NCBI GenBank assembly: GCA_018829245.1
Contig: JAHJUH010000004.1
Coordinates: forward strand, 1-6,566
Direction: 5' to 3'
DNA length: 6,566 nucleotides
DNA from: Patescibacteria group bacterium
Lineage (GTDB): Bacteria; Patescibacteriota; Minisyncoccia; Portnoybacterales; UBA2143
The notes under the pieces were generated by a model. It searched no databases and was not told the DNA's origin. It was given only the letters and a program-made list of their open reading frames with translations. The translations under genes were made by a program, and so were the position numbers. Position 1 is the stretch's first letter. Each line of letters starts with the position of its first letter. Positions 4,768-6,566 of this stretch are shown piece by piece.

Positions 4768-6566
4768 TGAAATATTTACTCAAAAATTTACTTATTGTTT
4801 TTTTGGTTTTTTTAAGTATTGCCGGCTTTTTTGCCTTGCTTAATGATCCTGCTGAAAAACCAGAACAAGTATCTTTAAATCAATTAGTTGAACAAATCAA
4901 TCAAGAACAAGTATTGAATATAGTTATTGAAGATAATAAATTGCAAGTTGAATTAAAAGATGGTACTAAAGAAATAGCTATTAAAGAAAAAGAAACTTCT
5001 TTGACTGAATCTTTAAAAAACTATGAACTTAACTCAGAAAAACTTAAATTAGTTAATTTAGAAATAAAAGGAGAAAGCGAATTAGTTTTTTGGTTAGGAA
5101 CTATTTTACCTTTCTTTCTTCCTTTAATTATTATTGGCTTTTTCTTATGGTTTATGTTTCGCGGAGCTCAACAAGGGCAAATGAAAGCTTTCACCTTTGG
5201 CCGTTCTAGAGCTCGATTAATTGATCCTAAAGATAATAAAAACAAAATTACTTTTAAAGATATAGCTGGACTAAAAGAAGCTAAGGAAGAACTTTATGAA
5301 ATAGTTGACTTTTTAAAAAATCCTAAGAAATTTATTAATCTCGGAGCTAAAATTCCTAAAGGCGTCCTGCTAGTCGGCGCTCCTGGTACTGGCAAAACTC
5401 TTTTAGCCAGAGCCATTGCTTCTGAAGCTAGTGTTCCTTTTTTTAGCGTTTCTGGTTCAGAATTCGTAGAAATGTTTGTAGGTGTTGGAAGCTCACGCAC
5501 AAGAGATCTTTTTGAAACTGCTAAAAAACATGCTCCAGCTTTAATCTTTATTGATGAATTAGATGCTATTGGACGCCAGCGAGGAGCTGGTTTAGGTGGC
5601 GGCCATGACGAAAGAGAACAAACCCTTAATCAAATTCTAGTAGAAATGGATGGCTTTGACCCAAATACTGGAATTATTCTTTTAGCTGCTACTAACCGAC
5701 CTGATGTTCTTGATCCAGCTTTATTAAGACCAGGACGTTTTGATAGAAAAGTTACTTTAGATTTGCCTGATTTAAAAGATCGTAAAGAAGTTTTAAAAAT
5801 CCACTCTAGAAACAAGCCATTAGATAGTAATGTTAATTTAAAAGAGATTGCCGAAAGAACACCTGGTTTTTCTGGAGCTGACTTAGCTAATCTAGTTAAT
5901 GAAGCAGCTATTTTAACTGCTCGTAGAAATAAGCAAAAAGTTGGCCAAGATGAATTAAGAGAATGTATTGAAAAAGTTCTTTTAGGCCCAGAAAGAAAAA
6001 GCCATATCTTGTCTAAAAAAGAAAAAGAAATTGCTGCTTATCATGAAGCTGGACATGCTTTAATAGCTGCTTCCTTGCCTAATGTTGATCCAGTTCAAAA
6101 AATCTCAATTATTTCCCGCGGTATGGCTGCTGGCTATACTCTTAAACTTCCTACTGAAGATAAGCATTTTCACAGCCGTTCTGAATTTATAGATGAATTA
6201 GTTGTTCTTTTAGGCGGCTATTCAGCTGAAAAAATAGTTTTTAATGAATTAACTACTGGTGCTTCTAGTGATTTACAAAAAGCTACTAATCTGGCTCATA
6301 CATTAGTTACTAAATATGGAATGAGTGAAAAATTAGGACCAAGAACTTTTGGCAAAAAAGAAGAAATGATTTTCCTAGGTAGAGAAATATCTACAGAAAA
6401 AGATTATTCTGAAGAAATAGCTGCTCAAATTGACAAGGAAATAACTAAATTAACTGACACTGCTTTTAAAACTGCTCAAAGTATTCTTAATAAAAATAGG
6501 AAAAAATTAAATCAAATTGCCCAAGTATTAATTAAAAAAGAAACCATTGAAAGAAAACAATTTGAA
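4767..6566 (+). CDS. ftsH: ATP-dependent zinc metalloprotease FtsH (3' end cut by window)
   Basis: FtsH is the hexameric membrane-anchored AAA+ protease that degrades misfolded membrane proteins and some short-lived cytosolic ones. The 600 visible codons contain TM1 (about 8-25), an extracytoplasmic domain (26-108), TM2 (about 109-131), then FTFGRSRARL leading into the AAA+ module: Walker A GAPGTGKT (204-211), pore loop FVGVG (237-241), Walker B LIFIDE (259-264), and the second region of homology ATNRPD to RPGRFDR (308-327) with arginine fingers Arg324 and Arg327. The M41 protease domain has the zinc site HEAGH (426-430) and the likely third ligand Asp502 in TTGASSD. All key residues are present, so it should be active. 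The frame is open to the window edge at KETIERKQFE, typical of the family's last residues, so little is missing. The ATG shares its A with the S1 stop (TAATG); AGGA 11 bases upstream is a weak, distant Shine-Dalgarno candidate, so coupling is likely. Confidence 0.97.
   Translation, partial: MKYLLKNLLIVFLVFLSIAGFFALLNDPAEKPEQVSLNQLVEQINQEQVLNIVIEDNKLQVELKDGTKEIAIKEKETSLTESLKNYELNSEKLKLVNLEIKGESELVFWLGTILPFFLPLIIIGFFLWFMFRGAQQGQMKAFTFGRSRARLIDPKDNKNKITFKDIAGLKEAKEELYEIVDFLKNPKKFINLGAKIPKGVLLVGAPGTGKTLLARAIASEASVPFFSVSGSEFVEMFVGVGSSRTRDLFETAKKHAPALIFIDELDAIGRQRGAGLGGGHDEREQTLNQILVEMDGFDPNTGIILLAATNRPDVLDPALLRPGRFDRKVTLDLPDLKDRKEVLKIHSRNKPLDSNVNLKEIAERTPGFSGADLANLVNEAAILTARRNKQKVGQDELRECIEKVLLGPERKSHILSKKEKEIAAYHEAGHALIAASLPNVDPVQKISIISRGMAAGYTLKLPTEDKHFHSRSEFIDELVVLLGGYSAEKIVFNELTTGASSDLQKATNLAHTLVTKYGMSEKLGPRTFGKKEEMIFLGREISTEKDYSEEIAAQIDKEITKLTDTAFKTAQSILNKNRKKLNQIAQVLIKKETIERKQFE

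Noticed and set aside
5294..5815. Two minus-strand open frames (5294-5500 and 5630-5815) inside ftsH
   Set aside because: Both lie antisense to the AAA+ core motifs (Walker A to second region of homology), whose conservation fully explains the sequence.

Overview
The window is strongly AT-rich, gene-dense and uses the standard bacterial code: TGG is Trp, no in-frame TGA occurs, and all four complete main genes end in TAA. It lies in a housekeeping neighbourhood. The compact proteins, the near absence of Shine-Dalgarno sequences, the FtsH protease-domain wording (GYTLKLP after the HEAGH site) and the small one-helix membrane protein suggest a Candidate Phyla Radiation bacterium, probably Parcubacteria-like. 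That placement is recalled from family patterns and was not computed.

Left half, minus strand (transcribed from about 3614 down to 1): a metallo-beta-lactamase-fold hydrolase (2832-3476), a 125-residue single-pass membrane protein of unknown function (2452-2829) and DNA gyrase subunit A (1-2442). The gaps are 2 and 9 bases, so this looks like one operon. Right half, plus strand: a four-domain S1 RNA-binding protein, probably ribosomal protein bS1 (3679-4767), and the membrane AAA+ protease FtsH (4767 to the window edge, missing only its extreme C-terminus). These two overlap by one base and are probably translationally coupled.

The 202-base divergent intergenic region is the most interesting part. 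Two back-to-back sigma-70-like promoters share a TTGCCAA core as overlapping -35 boxes, each with a 17-base spacer. Both predicted start sites fall 0-2 bases from an ATG, so both transcripts look built for leaderless translation. On the minus side, however, a 132-base element with 20-base terminal inverted repeats (18/20 matching), a CATA direct repeat at its ends and an internal GC-rich hairpin sits between that promoter-proximal ATG and the hydrolase gene. The simplest reading is that a MITE-like element inserted exactly at the start codon. The 4-base target duplication then copied the start codon: one ATG stayed at the transcript's 5' end, where it now opens a 23-codon upstream ORF, and the other still starts the hydrolase. 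The result is a structured leader of about 138 nt in front of the gyrA operon.

No tRNA, rRNA, CRISPR array, full insertion sequence or convincing intrinsic terminator was seen.
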